64,000 nucleotides of DNA, taken from assembly GCF_021440345.1 (NCBI RefSeq), contig NZ_JAKCNS010000006.1:1-64000 (forward strand), given 5' to 3'. Below the pieces are notes generated by a model. The model was not told the origin of the DNA, did no database searches, and was given only the letters and a program-made list of their open reading frames with translations. Of this stretch, positions 44,371 to 54,257 are shown piece after piece. The position numbers and the translations under genes were made by a program. Source of the stretch: Kluyvera intermedia (GTDB taxonomy: Bacteria > Pseudomonadota > Gammaproteobacteria > Enterobacterales > Enterobacteriaceae). Numbering within the stretch: the first letter of the stretch is position 1; every line of letters begins with the position of its first letter.

Positions 44371-45163
44371 ATTTCAACATCTGCGGCAGATTGCCTTCCC
44401 CGTATAAATGCAGCGCCCCCACCGCAACCACGTAGCGTCCCGGCGGCAGCGCTAGCAGCGTATCGCGCCAGGCTTCGTTGCGTTTCACCATCAAGACGTC
44501 ATACAGCGACTGGCTGAAAGTATTTGGCAGCGAGGCCGTACCGCTTGACGGCGGCTGCTGTAGCCACCAGCCGATCATCACCTGTAACAATCTCGCGTTG
44601 GTATGCCAGTGGGTCAGAGTATCTTCCAGCAGCGCCATTCCGCCATCGGGCAGCTGGCACAGCAGATCAATCTGGCTGTCCGCGCCTTCCAGCTCCTGTA
44701 CCGGCAGTTCCGCGGCACGCGCGGCCGTGAGCAACTGGTAGTCGATACCGTAATCCGGGCGTAGCCCCAGCCGTTGTGCCTGGGTGGCCTGCAACACCAT
44801 GGCAATCTGCCACAGCGGCTGGCTGTCAAAGCGAAACAGCGATAACCCCTGTTCGTTGACCCGGTTTTCCAGCTCGCTCAGCTGCGCTTCGCTAAGTCTT
44901 TCCGCCAGCGGGGGACAGACGGGGAGATTGCTGAACGGGGTCTCGCTGCCGGAAATGTCGGCCTCGACGATCAGCGCATCGGCCTGGCGTAGTTTTTTAA
45001 TCAGCCGGGCGGGAAGCGGGGCCATATCGCGGGTCCCCATATGAATACTGCCGACCAGATGTAAATGGCGACCGCCGGGCAGCGAAACGTCCAGCGCAGG
45101 CCAGCTATAGGTTGAACCGCGCAGGGCATGCCACAGGCGTTGTAGTTGATTTAACAGGCTCAT
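44369..45163 (-). CDS. ybaP: TraB/GumN-family protein YbaP
   Basis: A 264-residue protein (E. coli 264). The GumN/TraB pattern is clear: HLVGSIHMGTRDMAPLP, ADALIVEADIS, YGIDYQLL, LEGADSQIDLL and the C-terminal GRYVVAVGALHLYGEGNL. These His/Glu residues resemble the Tiki metalloprotease fold; activity in bacteria is unproven. ATG 45163 has AGGGAG upstream. The stop lies on the chiX terminator. In K-12 ybaQ sits between ybaP and copA; it is missing here. Confidence 0.9.
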   Translation of the reverse strand: MSLLNQLQRLWHALRGSTYSWPALDVSLPGGRHLHLVGSIHMGTRDMAPLPARLIKKLRQADALIVEADISGSETPFSNLPVCPPLAERLSEAQLSELENRVNEQGLSLFRFDSQPLWQIAMVLQATQAQRLGLRPDYGIDYQLLTAARAAELPVQELEGADSQIDLLCQLPDGGMALLEDTLTHWHTNARLLQVMIGWWLQQPPSSGTASLPNTFSQSLYDVLMVKRNEAWRDTLLALPPGRYVVAVGALHLYGEGNLPQMLK

Positions 45164-45252
45164 CCGCGCTCCCTGGAAGGAAAGTCTCATGCTAGCGCGA
45201 TGGGGGAAAAGGTGCAAACGCGTCCCTCCCGAAGGCGGGAGGGACGGTGGGA

Positions 45253-47754
45253 TTACTGTTTTGGTTTAAAGCGCAGCAGGCGGTTAGCGTTGCTCACCAC
45301 GGTAATGGAGGAGAGCGCCATCGCCGCTCCGGCCACTACCGGGTTGAGCAATGTACCGGTCAGCGGCCACAAAATCCCGGCGGCAATCGGAATACCCAGC
45401 GAGTTGTAAACAAAGGCACCCAGCAGGTTCTGTTTCATGTTGCGCAGCGTGGCGCGGGAGATAGCCAGCGCATCGGCAACACCCACCAGGCTATGACGCA
45501 TCAGGGTGATAGCCGCAGTTTCGATGGCCACATCGCTGCCGCCGCCCATGGCGATACCGACCTCAGCCTGCGCCAGCGCCGGGGCATCGTTAATGCCATC
45601 ACCGACCATCGCCACTTTCTGGCCCTGCGCCTGCAAATCTTTAATCGCCTGCGCTTTGCCATCCGGCAGGACGCCGGCAATGACTTCATCAATCCCTGCT
45701 TCTTTGGCAATCGCGTTAGCGGTGACCGGGTTATCGCCGGTCAGCATCACCAGGCGGTAGCCTTCGCGGTGCAGGCGCTGCAGCGCCGCCACGCTGTCGC
45801 TGCGCAGCGGATCGCGGATGGCGAACAGCGCGGCGGCATGACCATCAACGGCCAGCAGCACCGGCGTTGCACCTTTGGCGGCCTGCTGCGTCATTTCATC
45901 ATCGAGTTCACGCGTCACGACCTGCTGCTCATGCATTAATGCCTGATTGCCCAGCAGTACCTGGTGTCCATCGACTTCACCGCTCACGCCCAGACCGCGC
46001 AGGGTACGGAAGGCATTGACCTGCGGGAGCGACTTCTCGGCCGCTTTTTCTAAAATGGCGCGTGCCAGCGGGTGGTTCGAACCCTGTTCCAACGCGGCGG
46101 CTAAACGCAGCGCGGTGGCCTCGCTAAAGGTGCCCAGCGTTTTCACCGCCACCACCTGCGGTTTCCCTTCGGTCAGAGTACCGGTTTTATCAAATACCAG
46201 CGTGGTCAGTTCGCTGGCGCGCTGCAATGCATCAGCATCACGTACCAGGACGCCGTATTCAGCGGCGCGACCAACCCCGGAGATAATCGACATCGGGGTT
46301 GCCAGGCCAAGTGCACATGGGCAGGCAATGATCAGCACCGTGGTGGCAATCACCAGGGTGTAGACAATCTGCGGTGCTGGGCCGAAGAAGTACCAGATGG
46401 CGGCGCTGAAAATAGCGATAGCGACCACCACCGGCACAAACACCGCCGAGATTTTGTCGGCTAACTGACCAATTTCAGGCTTGCTGCTCTGCGCCTGGCG
46501 CACCATTTTAATGATGCGTGACAAGGTGGTGTGGCTGCCGACCGCGCTGGCGCGGAACAACACGGAGCCGTCCTGCACCACGGTGCCGGCGTGAATGCTG
46601 TCGCCGTCGCCCTTTTGCTGTGGAATAGGCTCGCCGGTCAGCATCGCTTCATCAAACCAGGCTTCACCCTGGCTAATTTCCCCGTCGACCGGCACGCGAT
46701 CGCCGGTGGCAAGACGCAGGGTCATACCCGGCTGCACGTCGGCCAGCGGCACGGTTTTTTCGCCGTCATCGGTGACCACTCGCGCGGTCGGCGGCGTGAG
46801 GTCGAGTAATTTTTCCAGCGCCCGGGACGAACGCTGACGCGCCCGTGCTTCCAGCATATGGCCGAGGTTTATCAAACCGATAATCATGGCGCTGGCTTCG
46901 TAATAGAGGTGGCGAGCTTCCATCGGGAACCACTGTGGCCACAGGTTAACGCTCATGGAATAGAGCCACGCCACGCCGGTACCGAGGGCGACCAGCGTAT
47001 CCATGGTGGCGGTGCGATTCTTAAGGCTTTTCCAGGCGCTGCTGTAGAAGTGGCCGCCGGCAAAAACCATCACCGCGAGGGTTGCCAGGCCAATCACCAG
47101 CCACAGGGAGCGGTTATCGTCGGAGACCATCATGTTGTCGCCGATCATCCCCCAAACCATCACCGGAATACCGACCAGCAGGGCGACAATCGCCTGCCAG
47201 CGAAAACGTTTCATGGTTGCCAGCGCGGTTTCCTGCTGACGTTCGCGGCGCTTGAGATCGTCCTCAATCGCTTCTGCGCCGTAGCCTGCTTTCTCTACGG
47301 CCTGTACTAAATCACCGGCGGAAGCGTTGCCCATCACTAAGGCCGTGCGCTCCGCCAGGTTTACCCGTGCCTGCACGACGCCGGGGACAGCCTGTAACGC
47401 TTTCTGTACCCGGGAAACGCAGCTGGCGCAGCTCATACCGTTGATCAGCAGCTGTTGGCTGTCATCCAGATCCTGTGCTGCCGGAAGCTCAGGGGTGGCC
47501 GCTGTCAGTGCTTCCGACGGGGATGATGACTCTGCCAGCGGTTTAGCCTTTGGGTGGCTTAACTCCGCACCGTATCCAGCTTGTTTAATGGTGTCGATAA
47601 GCGCTTCGGCGCTGGCGCTACCGGTGACGTGCGCGGTTTCGATGGTGACTTCTGCCTGTTCAACGTCGGGGCGTTGCTCCAGGCTCTCTTTGACGCGTTT
47701 TACGCAGTGACCGCAGGACAGGCCGTCCAGAGTCAGGTCGATGGTATGAGACAT
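45253..47754 (-). CDS. copA: Copper(I)-exporting P-type ATPase CopA
   Basis: An 833-residue inner-membrane ATPase (E. coli 834). Two N-terminal metal-binding domains, CGHC (C14/C17) and CASC (C109/C112); eight membrane segments with the transport motif CPC in [12 protein letters not shown]; phosphorylation site DKTGT; nucleotide-domain SNHPLA; hinge [10 protein letters not shown]. It pumps Cu(I) to the periplasm. Divergent from cueR, driven by the CueR-type promoter in the spacer. The internal frameshift product CopA(Z) known in E. coli was not examined. Confidence 0.97.
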   Translation of the reverse strand: MSHTIDLTLDGLSCGHCVKRVKESLEQRPDVEQAEVTIETAHVTGSASAEALIDTIKQAGYGAELSHPKAKPLAESSSPSEALTAATPELPAAQDLDDSQQLLINGMSCASCVSRVQKALQAVPGVVQARVNLAERTALVMGNASAGDLVQAVEKAGYGAEAIEDDLKRRERQQETALATMKRFRWQAIVALLVGIPVMVWGMIGDNMMVSDDNRSLWLVIGLATLAVMVFAGGHFYSSAWKSLKNRTATMDTLVALGTGVAWLYSMSVNLWPQWFPMEARHLYYEASAMIIGLINLGHMLEARARQRSSRALEKLLDLTPPTARVVTDDGEKTVPLADVQPGMTLRLATGDRVPVDGEISQGEAWFDEAMLTGEPIPQQKGDGDSIHAGTVVQDGSVLFRASAVGSHTTLSRIIKMVRQAQSSKPEIGQLADKISAVFVPVVVAIAIFSAAIWYFFGPAPQIVYTLVIATTVLIIACPCALGLATPMSIISGVGRAAEYGVLVRDADALQRASELTTLVFDKTGTLTEGKPQVVAVKTLGTFSEATALRLAAALEQGSNHPLARAILEKAAEKSLPQVNAFRTLRGLGVSGEVDGHQVLLGNQALMHEQQVVTRELDDEMTQQAAKGATPVLLAVDGHAAALFAIRDPLRSDSVAALQRLHREGYRLVMLTGDNPVTANAIAKEAGIDEVIAGVLPDGKAQAIKDLQAQGQKVAMVGDGINDAPALAQAEVGIAMGGGSDVAIETAAITLMRHSLVGVADALAISRATLRNMKQNLLGAFVYNSLGIPIAAGILWPLTGTLLNPVVAGAAMALSSITVVSNANRLLRFKPKQ

Positions 47755-47809
47755 GATGCTCTCCTTAATTGCAGGGTGACCAAATTCACCTTTTCGTCTA
47801 CAGTGATGA

Positions 47810-47840
47810 AGGTTAAACCTTCCAGCAAGGGGAAGGTCAA
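47810..47840 (-). promoter_or_regulatory. CueR-dependent copA promoter
   Basis: The 21-base near-perfect dyad ACCTTCCAGCAAGGGGAAGGT (47817-47837, given here in + orientation as ACCTTCC-7-GGAAGGT arms) lies between a minus-strand -35 TTGACC (47840-47835) and -10 TAACCT (47815-47810). The spacer is 19 bp, the over-long spacing typical of MerR-family activation. Confidence 0.9.
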
Positions 47841-47849
47841 GGGGGAAAA

Positions 47850-48260
47850 GTGAATATCAGTGATGTTGCCAAAAAAACCGGCTTAACCAGCAAAGCCATT
47901 CGCTTTTATGAAGAGAAGGGGCTGGTGACGCCGCCGCTGCGCAGCGAAAACGGCTACCGTAGCTATACGCAAAAGCATCTCGATGAATTTACGCTACTGC
48001 GCCAGGCGCGACAGGTGGGGTTCAATCTGGAAGAGTGCGGCGAGCTGGTGAATCTGTTTAACGATCCCCAGCGCCACAGCGCGGATGTGAAAGCGTATAC
48101 GCTGCAAAAAGTGGCGGATATTGAACGCCATATTAGCGATTTGCAGGCGATGCGCGACCAGCTGATGTCGCTGGCCGCTTCCTGCCCGGGCGATGACAGC
48201 GCCGACTGCCCGATTATTGATAATCTGTCCGGCTGCTGCCATCGTAAAGCCCAGGCTTGA
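47850..48260 (+). CDS. cueR: Copper-responsive MerR-family activator CueR
   Basis: A 136-residue regulator (E. coli 135). N-terminal MerR winged helix ([21 protein letters not shown]), dimer helix, and the Cu(I)-binding cysteines C112 and C120 in CPGDDSADC; the CCH tail follows. The start is GTG at 47850, with a purine-rich GGGGGAAAA directly ahead. Activates copA divergently. Its stop is three bases from that of convergent ybbJ. Confidence 0.96.
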   Translation: MNISDVAKKTGLTSKAIRFYEEKGLVTPPLRSENGYRSYTQKHLDEFTLLRQARQVGFNLEECGELVNLFNDPQRHSADVKAYTLQKVADIERHISDLQAMRDQLMSLAASCPGDDSADCPIIDNLSGCCHRKAQA

Positions 48261-48263
48261 TGC

Positions 48264-48725
48264 TTAGCGAGGAGGGGAGATCCTGATGCGCAGGACAATC
48301 CCTTCCACCGCCACCACTTCCACTTTACTGCCTGCGGGCAGATCGTCATCGGCGATAACCGGCCACGAACTGTCGCCCACGCGCATATGACCGCGGCCGT
48401 TGACCAGCTCGTTGTCGAGCGTAAAACGCTGCCCCAACAGCTGTTGACCGCGCTGGTTAAGCTGGCTTTCCGCCGGGCGCTGACCGCTAGCCCGCCGGTT
48501 TAGCCACTTCCACCACAGCCAGGCGGCCAGCAGCGTGAGCACCGCAAACAGCGTGCCCTGCCATTCCCAGCCAATCGGCAGTACCCACGTTAACAGCCCG
48601 GTGACCGCCGCCGCGACGCCGCTCCACAGCAGATAGCCGCTGCCGCCGAGCATTTCTGCCGCCAGCAGCAGGCCGCCGAGGCTCAGCCAAAAAATATGCG
48701 GGTGCGCGAGCACCAGGGCAATCAT
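48264..48725 (-). CDS. ybbJ: NfeD-family inner-membrane protein YbbJ
   Basis: A 153-residue protein (E. coli about 151) with about three membrane segments in the first 75 residues and a C-terminal OB-fold domain ([29 protein letters not shown]). NfeD proteins partner with SPFH proteins; here the partner qmcA lies directly upstream with an ATGA overlap. Confidence 0.93.
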   Translation of the reverse strand: MIALVLAHPHIFWLSLGGLLLAAEMLGGSGYLLWSGVAAAVTGLLTWVLPIGWEWQGTLFAVLTLLAAWLWWKWLNRRASGQRPAESQLNQRGQQLLGQRFTLDNELVNGRGHMRVGDSSWPVIADDDLPAGSKVEVVAVEGIVLRIRISPPR

Positions 48726-49639
48726 GATGATTTCCGTTCGCTGGCGCTGTCTTTAATCAGCTCGGCGATCCCGGCAATTGAGCCCATCAGGCTGCTGGCA
48801 TCCAGCGGCATCATCACCACTTTGCTGTTGCTGGACGAACCAATTTGCTGCAGCGCATCGGTATATTTCTGCGCCACGAAGTAGTTCACCGCCTGAATAT
48901 CACCGGCGGCAATTGCCTCAGAAACCATTTTGGTGGCTCGGGCTTCTGCTTCCGCGGAACGTTCGCGCGCTTCCGCCTGCAGGAACGCTGACTGACGTTC
49001 ACCTTCAGCGGTGAGGATCTGCGCCTGTTTTTCACCTTCGGCTTTGACTATCTGCGCCTGGCGGATACCTTCGGCCTCCAGAATGTAGGCACGTTTGGTT
49101 CGTTCGGCCTTCATCTGAGCGTTCATCGCATCAATCAGCTCCGCCGGTGGGCGAACGTCGCGAATCTCAATACGGGTAATTTTGATGCCCCACGGATTGG
49201 TGGCTTCATCGACGATATGCAGTAGGCGGGTGTTGATGTTATCGCGCTGGGAGAGCATTTCATCGAGCTCCATCGAACCCAGCACGGTACGGATGTTGGT
49301 CATCGTCAGGTTGATGATGGCCAGCTCAAGGTTGCTGACTTCATACGCCGCTTTCGGCGCATCAATCACCTGGATAAAACAGACGGCATCGATAGAAACG
49401 TTGGCGTTGTCTTTCGAGATAACTTCCTGGGAAGGAATATCAAGAACCTGTTCCATCATGTTGATCTTACGGCCAATACGGTCCATGAACGGCACGACCA
49501 GGCTTAAGCCGGGATGCAGCGTTTTGGTATAGCGGCCAAAGCGCTCAACCGTCCATTGATAGCCTTGCGGTACAACTTTGACGCCTGCGGCAACAATCAC
49601 CAGCGCGACGAAGATAAGAATAGGGATAAATACCAGCAT
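48722..49639 (-). CDS. qmcA: SPFH-domain membrane protein QmcA
   Basis: A 305-residue stomatin-type protein (E. coli QmcA 305). N-terminal membrane anchor (about 2-22), SPFH domain ([20 protein letters not shown] onward to about 190), then a long helical coiled coil rich in [15 protein letters not shown] repeats. Forms large assemblies in the inner membrane and acts with YbbJ. Operon qmcA-ybbJ, divergent from fetAB. Confidence 0.95.
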   Translation of the reverse strand: MLVFIPILIFVALVIVAAGVKVVPQGYQWTVERFGRYTKTLHPGLSLVVPFMDRIGRKINMMEQVLDIPSQEVISKDNANVSIDAVCFIQVIDAPKAAYEVSNLELAIINLTMTNIRTVLGSMELDEMLSQRDNINTRLLHIVDEATNPWGIKITRIEIRDVRPPAELIDAMNAQMKAERTKRAYILEAEGIRQAQIVKAEGEKQAQILTAEGERQSAFLQAEARERSAEAEARATKMVSEAIAAGDIQAVNYFVAQKYTDALQQIGSSSNSKVVMMPLDASSLMGSIAGIAELIKDSASERKSS

Positions 49640-49759
49640 AAAACCTCCTGTTTAACTGTCCGTAACTTCATCAAGTATATCGGCTATGGCGCTGAAATTC
49701 GCCCCCTGAAATTAATTGGCGTTACACTGTAGGGACAAAAGAAAAAATCAGGATATGGA

Positions 49760-50437
49760 ATGGCAACAATGGAAAATAGCGCTATTTTACAGCTGCAAAA
49801 TGTGGGCTTTGATATTGGTGGGCAGACGATTCTTAACGCGGTTAATCTCGGCATTGCCCCCGGAGAATTTAAACTCATTACCGGACCTTCAGGATGTGGG
49901 AAAAGCACCTTATTAAAAATAATCGCTTCCCTGCTTTCGCCGAGCCGCGGTGAGATGCTCTTTGAAGGTAAAGAGATAACCACGCTTTCACCCGAGGCCT
50001 ATCGTCAGCAGGTTTCATACTGCGCGCAAACCCCGGCGCTGTTTGGCGATACGGTGTATGACAACCTGATATTTCCCTGGCAAATTCGCGGTAAGCAGCC
50101 GGAGCCGGATCGTTTTCTGTCGCAGTTGGTTCAATTTGGTTTGCCGGAAGAGACGCTGTCAAAATCGATAAACGAACTCTCGGGTGGGGAAAAGCAGCGG
50201 GTGTCATTAATTCGCAATCTGCAATTTCTGCCGAAGGTGCTGCTGCTGGATGAAATTACCAGCGCGCTGGATGAGAGCAATAAAAAGAACGTGAATGACA
50301 TTATTCATCAGTACGTTCGCGATAAGCAGGTGGCGGTGCTGTGGGTGACGCACGATAAAGATGAAATTAGCCATGCGGATGAGGTGATAACGCTGCCATC
50401 TCATCGCGAAAGCGTGCGGGAGGCACATCATGAATGA
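49760..50437 (+). CDS. fetA: Iron export ABC transporter ATPase FetA (YbbL)
   Basis: A 225-residue ATPase with Walker A GPSGCGKST, Q loop YCAQTPALFG, signature LSGGEKQRVSLIRNL, Walker B VLLLDEITSALD and switch WVTHDKDE. AGGA precedes ATG 49760; an in-frame ATG three codons on is possible. Works with FetB, whose gene overlaps it by eight bases. FetAB exports iron and raises peroxide resistance in E. coli. Confidence 0.94.
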   Translation: MATMENSAILQLQNVGFDIGGQTILNAVNLGIAPGEFKLITGPSGCGKSTLLKIIASLLSPSRGEMLFEGKEITTLSPEAYRQQVSYCAQTPALFGDTVYDNLIFPWQIRGKQPEPDRFLSQLVQFGLPEETLSKSINELSGGEKQRVSLIRNLQFLPKVLLLDEITSALDESNKKNVNDIIHQYVRDKQVAVLWVTHDKDEISHADEVITLPSHRESVREAHHE

Positions 50438-51212
50438 TCATATTATTACCAACGAATCGTTAGCGCTGTCGATGGTGCTGGTGCTGGTTGCGGTACTGGT
50501 GAGCTACCGGGAAAAACTGGCGCTGGAAAAAGACATTATCTGGAGCATCTGCCGGGCGGTGGTACAGCTGGTGATCGTCGGCTACGTGCTGAAGTACATC
50601 TTCAACGTCAACCACGCGATACTGACGCTGTGTATGGTGCTGTTTATCTGCTTTAACGCCGCCTATAACGCGCAAAAGCGCAGTAAATACATTGATAAAG
50701 CATTTATCTCCTCGTTTATCGCCATTACCACCGGCGCGGGGCTGACGCTGGCGGTACTGGTGTTTTCCGGGTCAATCGCCTTTGTGCCGATGCAGGTGAT
50801 CCCGATCTCCGGGATGATTGCCGGTAACGCGATGATTGCGGTGGGGTTGTGCTACAACAATCTGGGGCAGCGCTTCAGCGCCGAGCAGCAGCAAATTCAG
50901 GAAAAGTTAAGCCTGGGCGCGACGCCGAAAATGGCCTCGGCACGGCTGATTCGCGAAAGCATCCGCGCGTCGCTTATCCCAACGGTGGACTCAGCGAAAA
51001 CTGTGGGTCTGGTGAGCCTGCCAGGGATGATGTCAGGGCTGATTTTTGCCGGTATCGACCCGGTAAAAGCGATTAAATACCAGATTATGGTGACGTTTAT
51101 GCTGCTTTCTACCGCGAGCCTGTCGACGATTATCGCCTGCTACCTGACCTACCGGAAGTTTTACAATTCCCGCCACCAGCTGGTGGTGACGCAGTTGAAG
51201 AAGAGTGCGTGA
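50430..51212 (+). CDS. fetB: Iron export ABC transporter permease FetB (YbbM)
   Basis: A 260-residue inner-membrane protein (E. coli 259) of the UPF0014 family, with about seven membrane segments and the family phrases NAAYNAQKRSKYIDKAF, SGMIAGNAMIAVGLCYNNL and GLVSLPGMMSGLIFAGIDP. Starts within the fetA tail (ATGAATGA overlap). Confidence 0.94.
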   Translation: MNDHIITNESLALSMVLVLVAVLVSYREKLALEKDIIWSICRAVVQLVIVGYVLKYIFNVNHAILTLCMVLFICFNAAYNAQKRSKYIDKAFISSFIAITTGAGLTLAVLVFSGSIAFVPMQVIPISGMIAGNAMIAVGLCYNNLGQRFSAEQQQIQEKLSLGATPKMASARLIRESIRASLIPTVDSAKTVGLVSLPGMMSGLIFAGIDPVKAIKYQIMVTFMLLSTASLSTIIACYLTYRKFYNSRHQLVVTQLKKSA

Positions 51213-51267
51213 GGGATTTCGCCCGGAGCCAGCGCGCTGCGCTCCGGGCGATGAACAGAAACGGAAA

Positions 51268-52122
51268 TCAGTACAGCAGTGAGTACAGCTGACGACGGTA
51301 CTTGGAGGCCAGCGCATCGCCGGTTCCCAGTGCCGCCAGAATTTCCTGCAGCATTTTGCGCGCCTGGCCATCCGCCGCGCCTAAATCTTTACGCAGGTGG
51401 CTGAACAGCAGCTCCAGCGCTTCTTCATTACGCCCTACCTGATGCAACTGCAGCGCCAGCTTAGAGGCCAGCTCGGCATCGTCCGGGTTCTGCTCAACCT
51501 GCTGCTGCAACTGCTGAATCTCCGGGGTATCGGCCGCTTTTTTCAGTAGCTCAATTTGTGCCAGAAGCCCCTGATAATGGGTATCCTGATCCTGCAATGG
51601 AATGGTTTTCAGCACCGCTTCGGCGTCTTCGGAACGGTTAAGCGCAATCTGCGTTTCCGCCAGCAGCAGGCCAATCTGGCTATCCTGGCCGGAAAGCTGC
51701 CATGCGTCTTTCAGCAGCGGCAGGGCGTCGGCGTGGTTGCCTTCCTGAATCAGCGCCAGCGCCTGCTGCGCTTTCAGCTCTTCTTCACGCGGAAGCACTT
51801 TATCCAGCAGCGCGCGGATGGCTTCTTCCGGCTGTGGGCCCTGGAAACCGTCTACCGGCTGACCGTTCTGGAACAGATAAACGGTAGGAATGGCGCGCAG
51901 ACCAAATTGGGAAGCGACCATCTGCTCGGCATCACAGTCAACCTTCGCCAGAATAAACTGACCGTTGTACTGCGCGGCCAGGCCTTCCAGCACCGGCGTC
52001 AGTTCCAGACAGTGCTGGCTGCGCTCGGACCAGAAATAGAACAGCACCGGAATGGAGGCGGATTGCTCCAGGGTCTGGTGCAGGTTAGCTTCGGTAATGT
52101 TTACGATACTCTGTACGGACAT
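51268..52122 (-). CDS. cnoX: Chaperedoxin CnoX (YbbN)
   Basis: A 284-residue protein (E. coli 284): N-terminal thioredoxin fold (about 1-110) in which the active site is S35-x-x-C38 (SQHC) instead of CxxC, and a C-terminal TPR region (about 120-284). Protects hypochlorite-damaged proteins and hands them to GroEL or DnaK. The loss of the first cysteine is the family state, so no reductase activity is expected. Confidence 0.95.
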   Translation of the reverse strand: MSVQSIVNITEANLHQTLEQSASIPVLFYFWSERSQHCLELTPVLEGLAAQYNGQFILAKVDCDAEQMVASQFGLRAIPTVYLFQNGQPVDGFQGPQPEEAIRALLDKVLPREEELKAQQALALIQEGNHADALPLLKDAWQLSGQDSQIGLLLAETQIALNRSEDAEAVLKTIPLQDQDTHYQGLLAQIELLKKAADTPEIQQLQQQVEQNPDDAELASKLALQLHQVGRNEEALELLFSHLRKDLGAADGQARKMLQEILAALGTGDALASKYRRQLYSLLY

Positions 52123-52180
52123 AAGTCATTCCCTATAATCGGTTTGTATTCGAGATGGGGGCAAAAGCGTGCGCTTCAAC

Positions 52181-52948
52181 TTAGCCCTGCAGAATTTTGT
52201 CCATCAGTCGAGCCGGTAGCAGGCGTTTTAACCAGCCTACCGCATGGGTCACCAGCGTGACTGGATAGCGCAGCTTGGGTTTATCGCTGATAAACGCGTG
52301 GCGCACTTTCTCCACCACGGCGTCCGGGCCCAGCGTAAATCGCGCAGCGATCCCTGGGTTTTCCACGGCGGTGTCGCTGGTCTGATTGACGTTGTCGGTA
52401 AAGCGGGTGCGAATAGGGCCGGGTTCAATCAGGCTGACTTTGACGCCGCTATGGCGTAACTCCATGCGCAGCGCGTCGGACCACGCTTCCAGCGCATATT
52501 TACTCGCGGCATAGGCGCCACGGCCCGGGGTAGAAATCAGCCCCATAACTGATGAGGTCATCACAATACGGCCTTCACCGTGCGGCACCATCGCGGGCAG
52601 CAGGCGCATGGTCAGCTGATGAACGCCAAAAAAGTTGGCGGAAAATTGCTGCACCATTTGCGCGCGGCTAATGCTCTCCAGCGGCCCATACACGCCGTAT
52701 CCGGCGTTATTAAACAGACCAAACAGGCGATTATTAGTCAGGGTAATCACCTGGTCTGCGGCGTTATCGACGCTTTCCGGGCTATCGAGATCGAGGAGAA
52801 TCCCCGTCAGCCCCATGCCGTCCATGCGTTTGACATCTTCGGGTTTGCGGCAGGCGGCCAGTACGCGAAACCCCTGACGCTTTAGTTCAAGTGCGCTTTC
52901 AAGACCAATCCCACTGGAACATCCTGTAATTAAGACCGATTTTTGCAT
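52181..52948 (-). CDS. ybbO: Short-chain dehydrogenase/reductase YbbO
   Basis: A 255-residue SDR enzyme with the cofactor motif TGCSSGIG (8-15), NNAGYG, and the catalytic YAASK (Tyr about 153, Lys 157). ATG 52948 is chosen; a GTG at 52966 adds six residues resembling the longer E. coli form. E. coli YbbO reduces aldehydes with NADPH. It follows tesA on the same strand, within about 20 bases. Confidence 0.92.
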   Translation of the reverse strand: MQKSVLITGCSSGIGLESALELKRQGFRVLAACRKPEDVKRMDGMGLTGILLDLDSPESVDNAADQVITLTNNRLFGLFNNAGYGVYGPLESISRAQMVQQFSANFFGVHQLTMRLLPAMVPHGEGRIVMTSSVMGLISTPGRGAYAASKYALEAWSDALRMELRHSGVKVSLIEPGPIRTRFTDNVNQTSDTAVENPGIAARFTLGPDAVVEKVRHAFISDKPKLRYPVTLVTHAVGWLKRLLPARLMDKILQG

Positions 52949-52970
52949 AACTTTACCTGAAGACACCGCT

Positions 52971-53603
52971 TTACTTTCCGGCGTCGTGATTAACTAATGG
53001 AGCCAGACGTGTCGCCATCCAGTCGGCAATAAACGGCTGGGCGTCACGGTTGGGATGGATGCCATCATCCTGCATCCACTGCGGTTTGAGATAAACCTCT
53101 TCCATAAAGAAGGGCAGCAGTGGAACGGTGAACTCGCTGGCAAGCTTCGGATACACGGCGCTAAAGGCCTCATTATAGCGGCGTCCATAGTTTGCGGGCA
53201 GACGAATTTGCATTAATAACGGTTGGACATTGGCTGCTTTGAGCTGCTGCAAAATGGTGCGCAGAGTTTGTTCAATCTGCTGCGGCGGAAAACCGCGCAG
53301 CCCATCGTTACCGCCAAGCTCCACGAGTACCCAGCGCGGCTGATGTTGTTTGAGCAGCGCGGGCAGGCGAGCCAGCCCCTGCTGCGCGGTGTCGCCGCTG
53401 ATGCTGGCGTTGACGACCGTGGTTTTTGGCTGCCATTTATCGTTTAACAGGGCAGGCCAGGCGGTATTGCCCGCCATGCGATAGCCCGCGCTCAGGCTGT
53501 CACCCAGAACTAACAGCGTGTCCGCCGCCGCGGCGCGAAAGCTTAACAGAATCAAAAACAGGACAGGCAAATGCCAGCGGAAAACGTACTTGAAGTTCAT
53601 CAT
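52971..53603 (-). CDS. tesA: Thioesterase I / protease I / lysophospholipase L1 TesA
   Basis: A 210-residue periplasmic SGNH hydrolase (E. coli 208). Signal peptide ends RAAA before ADTLLVLGDS; the catalytic serine is in GDSLSAGY, then the Gly in ASISGDT, the Asn in GGNDG, and Asp/His in DDGIHPN. Hydrolyses acyl-CoA, lysophospholipids and some peptides. Its start overlaps the ybbA start head to head by 33 bases. Confidence 0.95.
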   Translation of the reverse strand: MMNFKYVFRWHLPVLFLILLSFRAAAADTLLVLGDSLSAGYRMAGNTAWPALLNDKWQPKTTVVNASISGDTAQQGLARLPALLKQHQPRWVLVELGGNDGLRGFPPQQIEQTLRTILQQLKAANVQPLLMQIRLPANYGRRYNEAFSAVYPKLASEFTVPLLPFFMEEVYLKPQWMQDDGIHPNRDAQPFIADWMATRLAPLVNHDAGK

Positions 53604-54257
53604 CTTAAGAAATCCGTCGGTCAGGGGGAGCATGAGCTTTCCATCCTTACCGGAGTTAACCTGATTGTCAAACCGGCGCAAACCCTTGCTTTAATTGGCG
53701 AGTCTGGCTCCGGTAAGTCGACGCTGTTGGCTATCTTAGCCGGGCTGGATGACGGCAGTAGCGGCGAGGTTAAGCTGCTGGGCCATCCGCTGGACAAAAT
53801 GGATGAAGAGGCGCGGGCACGTTTACGCGCTCAGCATATCGGTTTTGTCTTTCAATCGTTTATGTTGATTCCGACGCTGAACGCGCTGGAAAACGTTGAG
53901 CTGCCTGCGCTGCTGCGCGGCGAAAGCGATAAGCAGAGCCGACAGGGCGCAAACGCACTGCTTGAGCAACTGGGGCTGGGCAAGCGTCTGCACCATCTTC
54001 CGGCGCAGCTTTCCGGCGGTGAGCAGCAGCGCGTGGCGCTGGCGCGCGCCTTTAACGGCAGGCCCGATCTGCTGTTTGCCGATGAACCTACCGGCAACCT
54101 TGACCGCCATACCGGCGATAAAATTGCCGATCTGCTGTTTTCCCTAAACCGTGAACACGGCACCACGCTGATTCTGGTGACTCATGATGCCCAGCTGGCG
54201 GCGCGCTGCGATCGTCGCCTGCGCCTGGTCGATGGGCAACTGCGGGAGGAAGCATGA
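53571..54257 (+). CDS. ybbA: ABC transporter ATPase YbbA (LolD/MacB type)
   Basis: A 228-residue ATPase (E. coli 228) with GESGSGKST, FVFQSFMLIPTLNALENVELPA in outline as Q loop, LSGGEQQRVALARAF, LLFADEPTGNLD and LVTHD. Partner of YbbP, whose start overlaps its stop (54254-54257). In this class the transporter usually drives mechanotransmission or lipid/lipoprotein handling in the periplasm; substrate of YbbAP with TesA is unresolved. Confidence 0.94.
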   Translation: MPAENVLEVHHLKKSVGQGEHELSILTGVNLIVKPAQTLALIGESGSGKSTLLAILAGLDDGSSGEVKLLGHPLDKMDEEARARLRAQHIGFVFQSFMLIPTLNALENVELPALLRGESDKQSRQGANALLEQLGLGKRLHHLPAQLSGGEQQRVALARAFNGRPDLLFADEPTGNLDRHTGDKIADLLFSLNREHGTTLILVTHDAQLAARCDRRLRLVDGQLREEA

